NCBI GenBank assembly: GCA_900323505.1
Contig: OOIN01000031.1
Span: 248,001-312,000, forward strand
Length of the DNA stretch: 64,000 nucleotides
Source: Ustilago trichophora
Lineage: Eukaryota > Basidiomycota > Ustilaginomycetes > Ustilaginales > Ustilaginaceae
Direction: 5' to 3'
The number at the start of each line of letters is the position of its first letter. Position 1 is the first letter of the stretch. Made by a program: the position numbers and the translations under genes. Below the pieces are notes generated by a model that saw only the letters and a program-made list of their open reading frames with translations, searched no databases and was not told the DNA's origin. Shown here piece by piece: positions 11,153 through 21,600 of the stretch.

Positions 11153-14100
11153 ATGCCTGCAGCGTCCAGCAAAAGAATGACCCCGGCGCGAAAGAGGGCC
11201 AAGCTCGACCATGACGATGATCAAGAGAACACTACGGACTCAGCTCCTACCGAGACTCCGTCACGCAAAACCACTAGAAGGAGACAAGCAGCAGAGCCGT
11301 CTCCGGATGCTGACGATATCACTGAGCCCGCAGAAGATGCTCTGCCCAAGACAACAGCACCAGCACCAGCACCAGCACCAGCAACAGCAACAGCAATCGC
11401 GGAGTCTGCGCTCAGCACCCCAGCACAGACGCCGCAACGACTGTCAAGAAGTGCTAAGAGCAAGGCACAAGCAAGGCTCGTCGATGTGATGACCGCTCTG
11501 ACTCCCGATCTGGATCCTGAAGCAATCTCTTCTGGCGGGAACGCTTCCGAGGCAGGCGACAGCACTGACCATACTTCAGCCTTCGCAGAAGCTTCATCAT
11601 CTACACAGACAAGAGCCACGGCATCACCTTCTGGGCCCGGAACCCCACCACCACTAGCAGGGACGTCTCGACAGCCATCGCGAAGCACGAAAATCAAAGC
11701 AAAAGCAAGATTCCAAGACGATGGCGATGGCGACGATGACTACAAAGAGGCTGCTGCTCCCGCTTCCGAACAAGACAGTGCTACTCCGCCACTTGGATCT
11801 TCCTCGCTCAGCACTCCCGCCAAGACACCCCTTCGGACGCCTCGAAGTGCGAAAGGCAAGGGCCGAGCCAAATTTGAACAAGATGACTACGACGATGAAG
11901 AGGAGAATATCTACGGCAAGAATCCAGACCTCGAGATCTTCACCCAAGAAGGGCCCCTCAGCACCCTTCAAAGAATACAATTAAAGACCAATAAGCCCAG
12001 ATCGCTTCGTCCACTTTGGCTACAGGGAGTCTATCATCCACCTTTCTTCGGCATTCCTACTGCTGATGTCCTTTCCTCGGTGACAAACCATGATGGCTAT
12101 TCACAGCCAGAGCTCACTCATGATAAGCAGCCGATAGAGAGTGCGCTGCCTTGGCCCAACGAAGGCCATGCTCAGACCTGGCTCGATCCAAATGCGTATT
12201 CTCACATCAAGCAAAGTCTCGTCAAGTTTTGGTTCGGTCATGTCGGATGGATACCAAACGAGGGTGTCTACGACTGGGGCTGGTATCCAGGCAAAGCTTT
12301 TGGGTGGAAACAAAACCGGGAGAGGTCACACTGGGCGCACAGTGCCAGACAACAGATTCGAAATGGATCCAGTGACGCCGACAAGGTCATCACAACAGGC
12401 AATCGCCCAGGATGGCCATTTGTACAGCCTTGGCTGGACACTCACCCCCAAAGCCTTTTAATTCTATCCGGCAAAGATGCTCTGCCATTCTTGCGCGACA
12501 CGACCACTCCACAGCGAAGTGATTTGCGCCACCCAACCACCGTGATGAAGCTCACCGTACCGGAACTCACCATGCGCAACCGGCTTAAAAAGAGCATCAT
12601 CACCGACACGCCAAAGTCTGTCAAGAAGGCGAGTCGCGCGAAAACTGATGCTGGCGACGCTGGCAATACCGAAGAAGCGGATGAGGAGGACGATGCGGCC
12701 GACCAAGACGAAAATGCAATCGCAGCCCTCGACGCCAATCAGGAGCCTATCAATCCCCAAGATCCCAAATTCTCCAACATCCCCAATCTTGGCTTTGAGG
12801 AGAAAGGTCCAATCTGTGGACAAGTCCTTCACATCTCCGTCGGTCCCCCAGATCGAGAAGCGCCGGTTCAAATTGCGAAAGGCACCTCCCGACGGCTGGA
12901 CAGTCTCGGTGTGGTCCCTGACGAGGGTCACATCCTGAACGTGGGTGGTCATGTTTACGGTCTTGATTGGGTGCCGATTCCAGTCCACCTCAACACGGGT
13001 AAGGAGTACTTTGCCGCTTCAGCAGCAACTACAAAATCTCCGGTGACGTTTATCGGAAGGAAACAAGAGCGACCGGTACCAGCAAGTTTGCAGATATGGA
13101 GCGTCTCGCCCGACTCGACACCGGACAAGGCAGGCAAAGGAGAGGCTCAGCTGGAAATGGTCATTTGCCACGAGGCTGGGGCTGCCTACAAGCTGGCCTG
13201 GTGTCCCATTGGGCACGACTTTTTGGATGCTGATCTTAAAGACAACGAGAAGGAAGGCAGACTGCGCCGATTGGGTCTCCTGGCGGGATGCTTTGCCGAT
13301 GGAAGCGTTTCCGTATTTTCTGTGCCGCACCCTGACGCCGTTCAGACGAAAGGCAAGATGCCTACCGGTGAGCCGATACACGTCCGCCTCGACCCAATAT
13401 TGCGACTAGAACATCCCCAGCAAGCAGCGACGAGCCTAGCCTGGGCAGGAGGCGAAATGCTCGCCTTTGGCGGATCGCAAGGTTGGATCGGCGTCTGGAA
13501 CGTCGGCCAGATCTTCCGCCAACGACGAACCCCACCATCCCTCTCGGAAATACCATCACCATATTACGTCGTCCGTGCACACCGTTCCTCGATCACAGAC
13601 ATGACCTTCATCCTCCTCCCTCCTCTCAACTCCAACGGTCTCGCCCTCACTTCTAATCCACCCCTCACCCTCTTCACCGTCTCCCTCGACGGCTGGACGG
13701 CACACACAAACCTCACCCACGCATCTCCTTCGGTCACCTCCATCGAACGCAGCCGCGCGGTACACTACGCCTGCGCCTTCTCCCCCTTCACCGGAGGCAG
13801 CTTGGTTCACGAACACGCCGACGGCTCCGTGGCGCACTATAGCCTTCGTCCTGAAGAAATGTTTCGCTCTCGCCAAATCTCACACACCCCTTCTCGCGTT
13901 CTGTCCCTCTCTACCTCCTCTTTCCACCCAATTCTAGCCATGGGGAGCGCACACGGAGAAGTGAAACTCGCCAATATCCTGCGCACCTTGAGGAGAACTC
14001 AGAGAAACCATCTACCCATCTATCAAATGGTTGTCGACAGAAGCACCGGTGAGCTGGTGATAAGGCACCACCTCGAACCGGAAATTGCAAACAATGCAGA

Positions 14101-14257
14101 GGCCAAGAATTGGCATATTGCCCCTTGGCATCCTTGCTTGGCAGTCACTGCTGTAAGGTGGAATCCGAATTTGGGCCGGTGTAGGCTCTTACTCTCGGGT
14201 ACAGCGGTTGGGATGGTCAAGGTGGACTTTGTAAAACCGCCCTACGAACGCAGCTGA
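11153..14257 (+). CDS. Nuclear WD40-repeat protein, TFIIIC subunit Tfc6-like
   Basis: A 1034-residue protein. The first 260 residues are disordered, rich in Ala/Pro/Thr and basic clusters (PARKRAKLD; repeated TP-R-SAK segments), consistent with a nuclear protein. A conserved block at about residues 265-400 is Trp/Pro-rich (LWLQGVYHPPFFGIP, FWFGHVGWIPNEGVYDWGWYPG). An acidic linker near residues 505-535 (EEADEEDDAADQDENA) separates it from a beta-propeller-like C-terminal half, where degenerate WD40 blades are visible: LLAGCFADGSVSVFSV, LAFGGSQGWIGVWNV, VRAHRSSITDMTF and AMGSAHGEVKLANIL. Long disordered N-terminus plus C-terminal propeller is the layout of the TFIIIC tau-91/Tfc6 subunit, which helps load TFIIIB at tRNA and 5S genes. 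That assignment is inference; the WD40 fold is the firm part. Single exon. Confidence 0.6.
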   Translation: MPAASSKRMTPARKRAKLDHDDDQENTTDSAPTETPSRKTTRRRQAAEPSPDADDITEPAEDALPKTTAPAPAPAPATATAIAESALSTPAQTPQRLSRSAKSKAQARLVDVMTALTPDLDPEAISSGGNASEAGDSTDHTSAFAEASSSTQTRATASPSGPGTPPPLAGTSRQPSRSTKIKAKARFQDDGDGDDDYKEAAAPASEQDSATPPLGSSSLSTPAKTPLRTPRSAKGKGRAKFEQDDYDDEEENIYGKNPDLEIFTQEGPLSTLQRIQLKTNKPRSLRPLWLQGVYHPPFFGIPTADVLSSVTNHDGYSQPELTHDKQPIESALPWPNEGHAQTWLDPNAYSHIKQSLVKFWFGHVGWIPNEGVYDWGWYPGKAFGWKQNRERSHWAHSARQQIRNGSSDADKVITTGNRPGWPFVQPWLDTHPQSLLILSGKDALPFLRDTTTPQRSDLRHPTTVMKLTVPELTMRNRLKKSIITDTPKSVKKASRAKTDAGDAGNTEEADEEDDAADQDENAIAALDANQEPINPQDPKFSNIPNLGFEEKGPICGQVLHISVGPPDREAPVQIAKGTSRRLDSLGVVPDEGHILNVGGHVYGLDWVPIPVHLNTGKEYFAASAATTKSPVTFIGRKQERPVPASLQIWSVSPDSTPDKAGKGEAQLEMVICHEAGAAYKLAWCPIGHDFLDADLKDNEKEGRLRRLGLLAGCFADGSVSVFSVPHPDAVQTKGKMPTGEPIHVRLDPILRLEHPQQAATSLAWAGGEMLAFGGSQGWIGVWNVGQIFRQRRTPPSLSEIPSPYYVVRAHRSSITDMTFILLPPLNSNGLALTSNPPLTLFTVSLDGWTAHTNLTHASPSVTSIERSRAVHYACAFSPFTGGSLVHEHADGSVAHYSLRPEEMFRSRQISHTPSRVLSLSTSSFHPILAMGSAHGEVKLANILRTLRRTQRNHLPIYQMVVDRSTGELVIRHHLEPEIANNAEAKNWHIAPWHPCLAVTAVRWNPNLGRCRLLLSGTAVGMVKVDFVKPPYERS

Positions 14258-14397
14258 TTCCAAGCACACACACACGCAGCGATGCCGTACTAAATGCAGT
14301 TGAAACCCCCCCGAAACACAACACGATCTCTCTTAGCATCGCTGTGTATGACAAGTTTATGTATCAATGTGAATTAATGACACTTTTCTTCTCCAGT

Positions 14398-17136
14398 CTA
14401 CAGATTACCAAACGAAGAAGCACGACTACTAGCTCCAAAACTAGCAGATCTACACCTGACGAACCCTATCAGCTGGGATAGCTTTTTCTTTTTGCGCTCG
14501 CCCTTGACTTTGGCGTTTTTGGTTGTACTTGTAGATTTGCTGGTATGCTCACTCGCATTTGCACTTGTTGTTCTACTAGTGCTGGATGTTTGTGGCGATG
14601 ATGTTAGGTTATCGTTATCGTTGGAGGGGTGAATTGGATGAGGATTGAGTCGTGATGGTGCGTGTGTTGAATCGAGGGGCAAGATTTGTTTGTGCTTTTG
14701 GTTATTTTTGTGTTTTGTTTGCTTGCTTGCAGTGGCAGATGTGGGTGAGAGGAAGGATGGTAAGGAGCGACGAAATTTGACACTTTGAGTGGTAGGAGCT
14801 GATGTGGTGTTGGCGTTGGGATGGAGGCGGAGAGGGCTGGTGCTAAGCGAATCGTATGCTAGACCTTTTCCAACTCTTCTGATTGGGACTGTTTCCATTT
14901 GCGTCGCTGGAAGAAATGTTTCATGGTGCAACCCTATACCGAATTCTGTTTTTCTTGTCCTTTGGTAGTACGTTTGAGGATCGTGATTTAGGAAGGGATA
15001 TGTTTGACTGGTAGTGGGGTTGTCAAGTTGATGAGCGGGGCGTTTTGTTGGGATTCCTGTAGGTGTGGTGTAGGGTCGATTGCGTTGGTGTTTTGGACGG
15101 TATAGGGGTTGAAGGGGTAAAGATTCGGTTTTGAACGGGGGGATGGAAGTCTTGCGGACCAGAGAAAGGACACGTTGGTCGTGCTGGAGGATGAAAGTTC
15201 GTGCTTTTTGGGTAATGTCTGCTGGAGGAGGAGGAGGAGAGATGATGGCGGTTGGTTGAACGGGGGGGTTTCTAGGTGGGATGGGGCTGCGAGGGGCAAC
15301 GTATCGAGGTAAGGTTGTAGTCGGTGGTGAAGAAGGATGACGTTCTCGTTTGACCTGTTTTGGAAGAGACTTTGTCCGAGGTCTCAACGGTGTAGTAATG
15401 ATCGCTGATGGATCCGCCTCACTTTGCTTACATTCTAATCCTGGCAAATCCCTTGCTACGCCCATACTCGCCTCATCAATACCATCCCCATCACAGTAAT
15501 GCCCCCTCTTCTCCCTCCCCCTTCCCAACCCTGCACCATCAAAATCCCTCTTACTATGCCCCGAAAACTGCACCGCACGCATAGGAATCACCAACCCCCC
15601 GCCCTCACTTACCAAATCCGGCCTAGTCCATCTACTCTCCTTAGTCTTGGTATGATAATAATACTCTCTCCCCGATACCTCATCTACAAGCTCCCACCAC
15701 TCCCCTTCCCCACTTGGTGGCAAGACGATGGTTCCCTTTGGTAAAAACCATCGACATTCACCCGTGGCAGGGTTGGCGAAAAATTTGTTATCTGGTTCAA
15801 AAGGATCTTGAACGACGCACCAAAAGTTGGCACCCCAAGTGTGGATTTCTGATGCTTTCAAGTTGGATGGTGGTGATTTTGGAATTTGTTGACGAGTAGC
15901 GATCTTGTGAGGAGGGGCGGTGGGAGTTGTTGAAGGGGTACAGATAGGACTGTTGGTAGATGTGTTAGGAAGTGAAATTCGATCGCCTGAAAAAGTTGAT
16001 GCTTCACTTTTCTCTTCCTGACTCCCCATCAGTCCACCATCCGCGTTAGCAGCAGCAGCACTGTGTGTGGACAGAACCGGACCCAACGATCTCTCAGAAA
16101 CCAACGTCAACGGTCTCGAAAAGGGCGATGCCGAAGACGACAAGTCAAAACTTCGACTTGCTACACTGGGAGAAGGTAAAGATCGCATACCATTCGGCAG
16201 CGATTTGATGGTGTAGCCTTGGGATTCCTGAACATCTTGCCCTTTCCCTTCTTCCATCTCTTCTTCCATCTCTTCTTCTAAGCCGTCCAAGTCCTGTTGC
16301 ACTTGACCGCTGTCAAAGCGTTGAGAAGCAAAATATTGGCACGCCACCCCCTCACCTTGTGTGAAACATCGATCAACTGCGCGAAAAGGAGAATCGCACT
16401 CGTCCGACACCAAACCCCCTCTCATCATACCAGCACCAAACCGAAACCCATCGCCAGGTGTAGGCGTCATACACTCTTCGACGCTATCGCCACCTTGTTG
16501 GCATTCGTGTTCAAGGCCTAAACATGGGCTTTTTTTATCAACTTCTTGGTTGTTTTGCTTGAATCCCAAATCAGAAAGTTGGAAGTGTTGATGCGAAGCA
16601 GGTGAAAAATGCGATTGAACAGTGAAGAAGCTTACACTGGATCCAAAGGATGGAGTTGTTGCGTGGGCTCGTTCAGAGCTACGTTTGGGATAGGATTGGT
16701 CGATGCTGGTGATGGGGGAGGGTTCGGAAGGTGGTTTTGGGTTATCTCTGATGGTTGGAGATGCCAGAGTTTGTGATTGATCATTGGATGGAGAGTAGGA
16801 GTGTATCGTTGCGTTTTCTTCTAATGTCAAAGATCGGGTGGAGTGCGTGGACGAACAGTCGGATTTCATACCTTCTGAGCCTAACCCAAGCTCTCCCAAA
16901 AGAGCAATATGTGGCTGTTTAGGGGATGACTCTGAAAGCATGCCTACTTTTAACTCAGAACCTCCCAAAGAGACCTTGTGTGGCTGCGCAGTGGACGTAG
17001 AGGAAGAATCTGACTCTCCGCGCATTCTCGATTGATTGTCGTTTGGTAGTATTTCTGGTGTCGAAGAGGTATTTCCATCATGTCCTGACTGGAACAACAA
17101 CTCTGGTTGTGGTATTGACTTGGCGGTGAACTGCAT
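14398..17136 (-). CDS. WW-domain protein of unknown function
   Basis: A 912-residue protein that I do not recognise beyond its WW module. Two tandem WW-like segments lie at about residues 436-506. The first (WCVVQDPF...GECRWFLP) is degenerate. The second is canonical, from WWELVDEVSGREYYYH to ESRWTRP, with both signature Trp residues and the aromatic patch that binds proline-rich ligands. The remainder is disordered: Ser/Thr/Pro-rich with an acidic EEEMEEEMEEG stretch near residue 290, and a C-terminal tail with a Lys cluster (GERKKKKLSQLIGFVR) and Ser/Ala repeats. No membrane segment or signal peptide is seen. It converges with the WD40 gene, the two stop codons being about 140 bp apart. A scaffold role in signalling or RNA processing is typical for such proteins but is not shown here. 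Confidence 0.75.
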   Translation of the reverse strand: MQFTAKSIPQPELLFQSGHDGNTSSTPEILPNDNQSRMRGESDSSSTSTAQPHKVSLGGSELKVGMLSESSPKQPHIALLGELGLGSEGMKSDCSSTHSTRSLTLEENATIHSYSPSNDQSQTLASPTIRDNPKPPSEPSPITSIDQSYPKRSSERAHATTPSFGSSVSFFTVQSHFSPASHQHFQLSDLGFKQNNQEVDKKSPCLGLEHECQQGGDSVEECMTPTPGDGFRFGAGMMRGGLVSDECDSPFRAVDRCFTQGEGVACQYFASQRFDSGQVQQDLDGLEEEMEEEMEEGKGQDVQESQGYTIKSLPNGMRSLPSPSVASRSFDLSSSASPFSRPLTLVSERSLGPVLSTHSAAAANADGGLMGSQEEKSEASTFSGDRISLPNTSTNSPICTPSTTPTAPPHKIATRQQIPKSPPSNLKASEIHTWGANFWCVVQDPFEPDNKFFANPATGECRWFLPKGTIVLPPSGEGEWWELVDEVSGREYYYHTKTKESRWTRPDLVSEGGGLVIPMRAVQFSGHSKRDFDGAGLGRGREKRGHYCDGDGIDEASMGVARDLPGLECKQSEADPSAIITTPLRPRTKSLPKQVKRERHPSSPPTTTLPRYVAPRSPIPPRNPPVQPTAIISPPPPPADITQKARTFILQHDQRVLSLVRKTSIPPFKTESLPLQPLYRPKHQRNRPYTTPTGIPTKRPAHQLDNPTTSQTYPFLNHDPQTYYQRTRKTEFGIGLHHETFLPATQMETVPIRRVGKGLAYDSLSTSPLRLHPNANTTSAPTTQSVKFRRSLPSFLSPTSATASKQTKHKNNQKHKQILPLDSTHAPSRLNPHPIHPSNDNDNLTSSPQTSSTSRTTSANASEHTSKSTSTTKNAKVKGERKKKKLSQLIGFVRCRSASFGASSRASSFGNL

Positions 17137-18620
17137 TATTTATTCTTTGAATACAGCTTGTTGACTTAAGAGGAAGATATCTCTCCCCAAGAAGCGTCCA
17201 AATTGGGAGGTGGGAGGGAAGGGTCGAACTACATGGATCAAAAATCCAAGTTGTTTTCAAGATGCTCTGTGTCTTTACCTAGATATGTGTGAAGCGGAGT
17301 GTGTTTGAAGAGACCTTGTTCGGACACGTTGTTCGTGACAAACAGTAAAGAAATTGATCGCTTTCTAAGGTGGAAGATGACTTGAAATCGAGCAATGGAT
17401 GTCGTCGTAGAAATCGCAATGAACCTGATCGCAGGGTTGAACGTCGCCAGCCAAAAAGGGCAAGAAAGAGTGTGTATGCTGAACAAGGTTATTGGTGTTG
17501 CTTTGGTGGTAAGATCAAGTAGAGTGGCAAAGGTTCAAGGTAGAAAGAAGCAACAAGGTGGGATGTGACGAACCCCTAAAACAGTTAACTCTACTAATTC
17601 TGACCCACCTATCTTGTGCTCTTTTTTAAGAGCGTAGCATAGGAGAAAGCAATCCAAAGCTTGCTTTGGGGGGGTTTACAACATAAGATCTTTTGACATC
17701 TCAACTGAGTAGTATTATTTTCGACTCGATGTAGAGAAGAAAGTTTATGCATACAAAAGTGTCAAAATGCAACGACGGTGTGGAAAGCTACGGGTTCTCA
17801 CACAACGTGTCAACATACTGTACACTCTTGTTTTGGCTAGGCGAGAGGCTATTCTTCTTCTTGTTCCTATCCCTCACCTTGAGAATCCACAAGAGGGCAA
17901 AGAAAAGGACCGGGGGACTGCCCCACACAGTCGTTCTCCCTTCTTTTAAATCCTATATCCCAACGGTGTTACTCTACTTGACCATGAAGGAATGGCAAAG
18001 TCAACCATAATCCGACAATCGTTACCCGACCCGATCAAGACAAAAACAAGGCTTGCACCCATCTTACGCCCAGAAGCAGTGCCGCATCACTCAATCACAT
18101 CTGTTTCCGTATGCCTAATCATCGCCTCCCCTCCCTTCCTGGCCCACACTTCGCCTTATGCACAAGCACAACAAAAGAACACGAACGAAGAACAATCAAA
18201 AAATAACAAGAAAAAGAAAAAGAAAAAGGGGCCTCTTACAGACTCGCAAAAATTTCGCCCTTTCCCTTTCCCTTTCCCTTTGACGTGCCCATTCATGCAC
18301 GTTAGCGCCACCCTGCATCCTCTACCTTCTGCACACACACACTTGATTTTTTTGACAACCCGCACAGACAACATCTTGCTCGCAAAAGAAGCAACATGAC
18401 AACAACAACAACAACAAAAAGAAATGTAACCTACTAGTTTAATCTGGAACAAGGCCATTGTGGTGAGTGAGTGTGTTGTGGGTTATGGTACAAGTTTTGA
18501 GAGAGAGATTGAGTCCGACAAGAGCAAAAGAAGATTTGGGTTGGTAAAAAAGTGAGATGTGGGATGCGGCAAGATGGATCAATGCAAAAAAAAAGTGTTC
18601 GAATTGCCTTTGGCTTTTCC
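17137..18620. other. Intergenic region between WW gene and NOT1
   Basis: About 1.5 kb that must contain the promoter of the minus-strand WW gene and the 3' UTR of NOT1. Frames are short. Visible features are a purine run at 18203-18229 and a short run of CCCTTT units near 18258-18281. No gene is supported. Confidence 0.45.
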
Positions 18621-21600
18621 TCACGCCTGTTGCTGCTGCTGCATTATCTGCGGAGGGAGAAAGCCTGCATGGCCATTCATGTGCGCATGTTGCTGCCGAT
18701 GCTGGTGAAGCTGACCATCCTCGTTGTTGCCGTTGTTGGGTGCCGAGAGTGTGGCTGCAATGTGGTCCAACAGTGCCTGGATTTCGGCAGGTGCACGAGG
18801 CAGACGGTGTCGCTGCGTCTTCATCAGCTCGATAAACGTCACGAGCAATCCCCATGGGTGGGGCCGGTTGATGATGAGTCTCTCGAGCAAGACACGAACA
18901 ATCTGCTCGCGCACCAGCTCATCCTCGCTCTCGCCAAACAGCTTGAGCAAGGCCTCAGAGAAGTAGGCCGTGTGGCTCGATGGGAATCGAAGCTGGTTGG
19001 CGGCTGCAGTGAGCACCAAGAATCTGGCTTCAGGTTCCGAATCGGCGACCAGCCGGTGCAGCACCGCTGCACCGCCGTCCTCGTCACCGTTGCCATTGCG
19101 ACGCGACTCGGTCGATCGCACACCGAGGTAGAGCACCACCGAGTTGATCACGCCAACGTTGATCCCGCTTCCAGACAGCGACGATGCGTGGCTAGCCGCA
19201 GCTGTTTCGTCCTTGCTCGTGCCAGTGCTCATGGCTGCCGTAGCGCGTGTAGCCTGCCTGAGCAATCCAATCAGCTGCTCAGATAGCTCGACATCTCGCG
19301 CTTGATCAAAGTGCGCATCAATGGCAGCACGAAGACCTTCGATCTGGTTGAGAGCAGCCAGGTAATCCGAAGCAATGTGAGGAGCCTGGCCCACTTCGGG
19401 CAGCAGGCTCATCTGCAGGTTGGGGCTGAATGGATCCGGCAGGCGTCGGTTGCGCGGGAAGGCGCTGAGGATCAAGTTGCGCAGCTGGATGCACGAGGCA
19501 GGCACCAAGTCGCACAGACTCTGGTGGTAGTCGCACAGAAACTCGGGGAAGTCGTGCAGCAGAATCAACAAGATCCGCAGCGTACCGCGGTACAGCTGAC
19601 GCGAAGTGTCCTGCAGCTCAGCGTTGCGCAGCAGCGGCGACATGAAGCGCAGCAGCGATGCAAACAGGCGGTGGAATGCTCCCCAGCCTTCACGCTGGTT
19701 GGCTTCGAGCAGCTTAGGCATAAAGAGGCGATGCGACACCAACGACATCCACGAGAACGTGAAGCTTGGGAAGAACGATGGCTGCAGCGTGTTGAGCGTG
19801 TTGCTGATGGCCAGAAGGCTCTGCACATACGCAGGACCCAAGCTCGACTCGGTGGCGTGCAGGTCGTGCAGCAGACTCGAGAAGAGTCGGAAGAAGGGCT
19901 TCTGCTGGAAATGAACACCGAGCTCTTCGTGCGACTGTGCCAACACCAGAACCACGATCGAAAGGATCTTGGTGAGATAGTGCACCTTGGCCTGCTCGTT
20001 GTTGGCGCCAGTGGGGTCGGCATGGTATTTGATCATGAGCACAATCAGACGTGAAAAGGCGTCAATGGGCGAAAAGATGCCAGTGGCTGGCGAACCGCCC
20101 ACAGCCTTCTGCTTGATGTAGCTGTCCACGCTCACCTCGGTGCAGACACGGAAGAACATGGACGAGATATCCTCACCCTTGAGAATGCCCTGCGTCTGCA
20201 GCTGCGTGACATAGTCGATGAACGACTTCTCTGGGTTGGGCGAATGCTGGAAGAGACGAGCCCACTCGGCAAAGCAGTAGGCAAGCTGCTCGCGCAGCGC
20301 CGTGTTACCTACGTCTACCTTGCTCTTGAGCAGACCGCTCTCGAGATCGTGGAGGAAGCGCTTCGAAGAGTCCGTATCCTTGCCGCGCTGACCAGCACGC
20401 TGGAGCGCCTCGACCGTGTTAGTGAGCTGCTGGCGAGTAGCACAGGCGGGCTCCTGGAGGCATTCGAGGGCAAGCTGAGCCGAAAAGTCGATCACGCTGG
20501 CACGGAAGTCGCGAAGGATCAACTTGGCGAGCTGGACATCGAGCTCGGCAATGTTGACCAAGCCAGCACGCACCAGCGACACGGTGACGGGCACATTGAA
20601 TTTGCGTTCGTCTTCGGCATAAATGAGCCAAGCGGTCACCTCGCGAGCTGCTTTGAGCGAGATTTCGCACAGTCGGTCGAGCAGCACCACGTAGGCCTCG
20701 CGACCGAGCTTGGACTCGATCTTGAACAGAAGCTGTACGACCTTCTGCGAGAAGGCAAGCGAGGTCTCGTCGCGACTGGCTGACTGAGCAGCAACCATGG
20801 GGATGAGGCGAAGTGCGTGTCGAATTTCATGATCCTGTGGCAACTCGCTCAAGCCTGACTCCTGGTCGGCTGCTTCAAGCGATCGCTCGAGCTCCGCCAT
20901 ACCTTGCGAGAACTTTTCCAGGGACTGTTGAGCGCTCAGCGTGCCGCCTGTAGCCATAGGGAGAAGGCCAGCGGGAACACCAGCGTTGGCACCGGCTTCC
21001 TGCAAAGCGGCGGCACCTACAGCACCAGCGCCGGCAACGCCAGCAACAAAAGCTGGGGTATCAGGGTAACCTGCCTCGGAGCGCCCAGAGACCGACGAGG
21101 CGTGAACAGAAGCCGGGGTGCCTCGGTCGCCATCGGCACCGGGTGACATGCGGCGGCTGAATCCATCGTAGACGCGCAGCTGAGCGGGAAGAAGACCGTC
21201 GGGTCGAAGACGCAGCATGTCGGGCAGGGTAGCGGCGTACTGCGAAGCAGCCAAGGCGGCGCTGTCCCAGTAGTAGCCACGACCGCGCGTGCGGTGCTCG
21301 CGTCGGCTCGAGTATGCGTTGGTGAGACCCTCGTCCACCTCGGGCACCGCCTTGTCCATAGCAGCCTTCTCAATGACGGAACAAGCAAGGTCAAGATTCT
21401 CCTGCATGATAACCATCAATGCCTGTTCGGGCAAGTTTTGCTCGGTGAAGCCGTTGGAGAGGAGCAAGGTGCGAGCGTTGGCGACCATACTGATACGCAG
21501 CGGCTCCTTGCAGGTTACAAGCGCGAGGCTCCCGGCGAGATTCTGAGCCATCTGGTGAGCCGAAGTTCGCATCTTCTCCTCGTCGCCCTCCATGGCAAAG

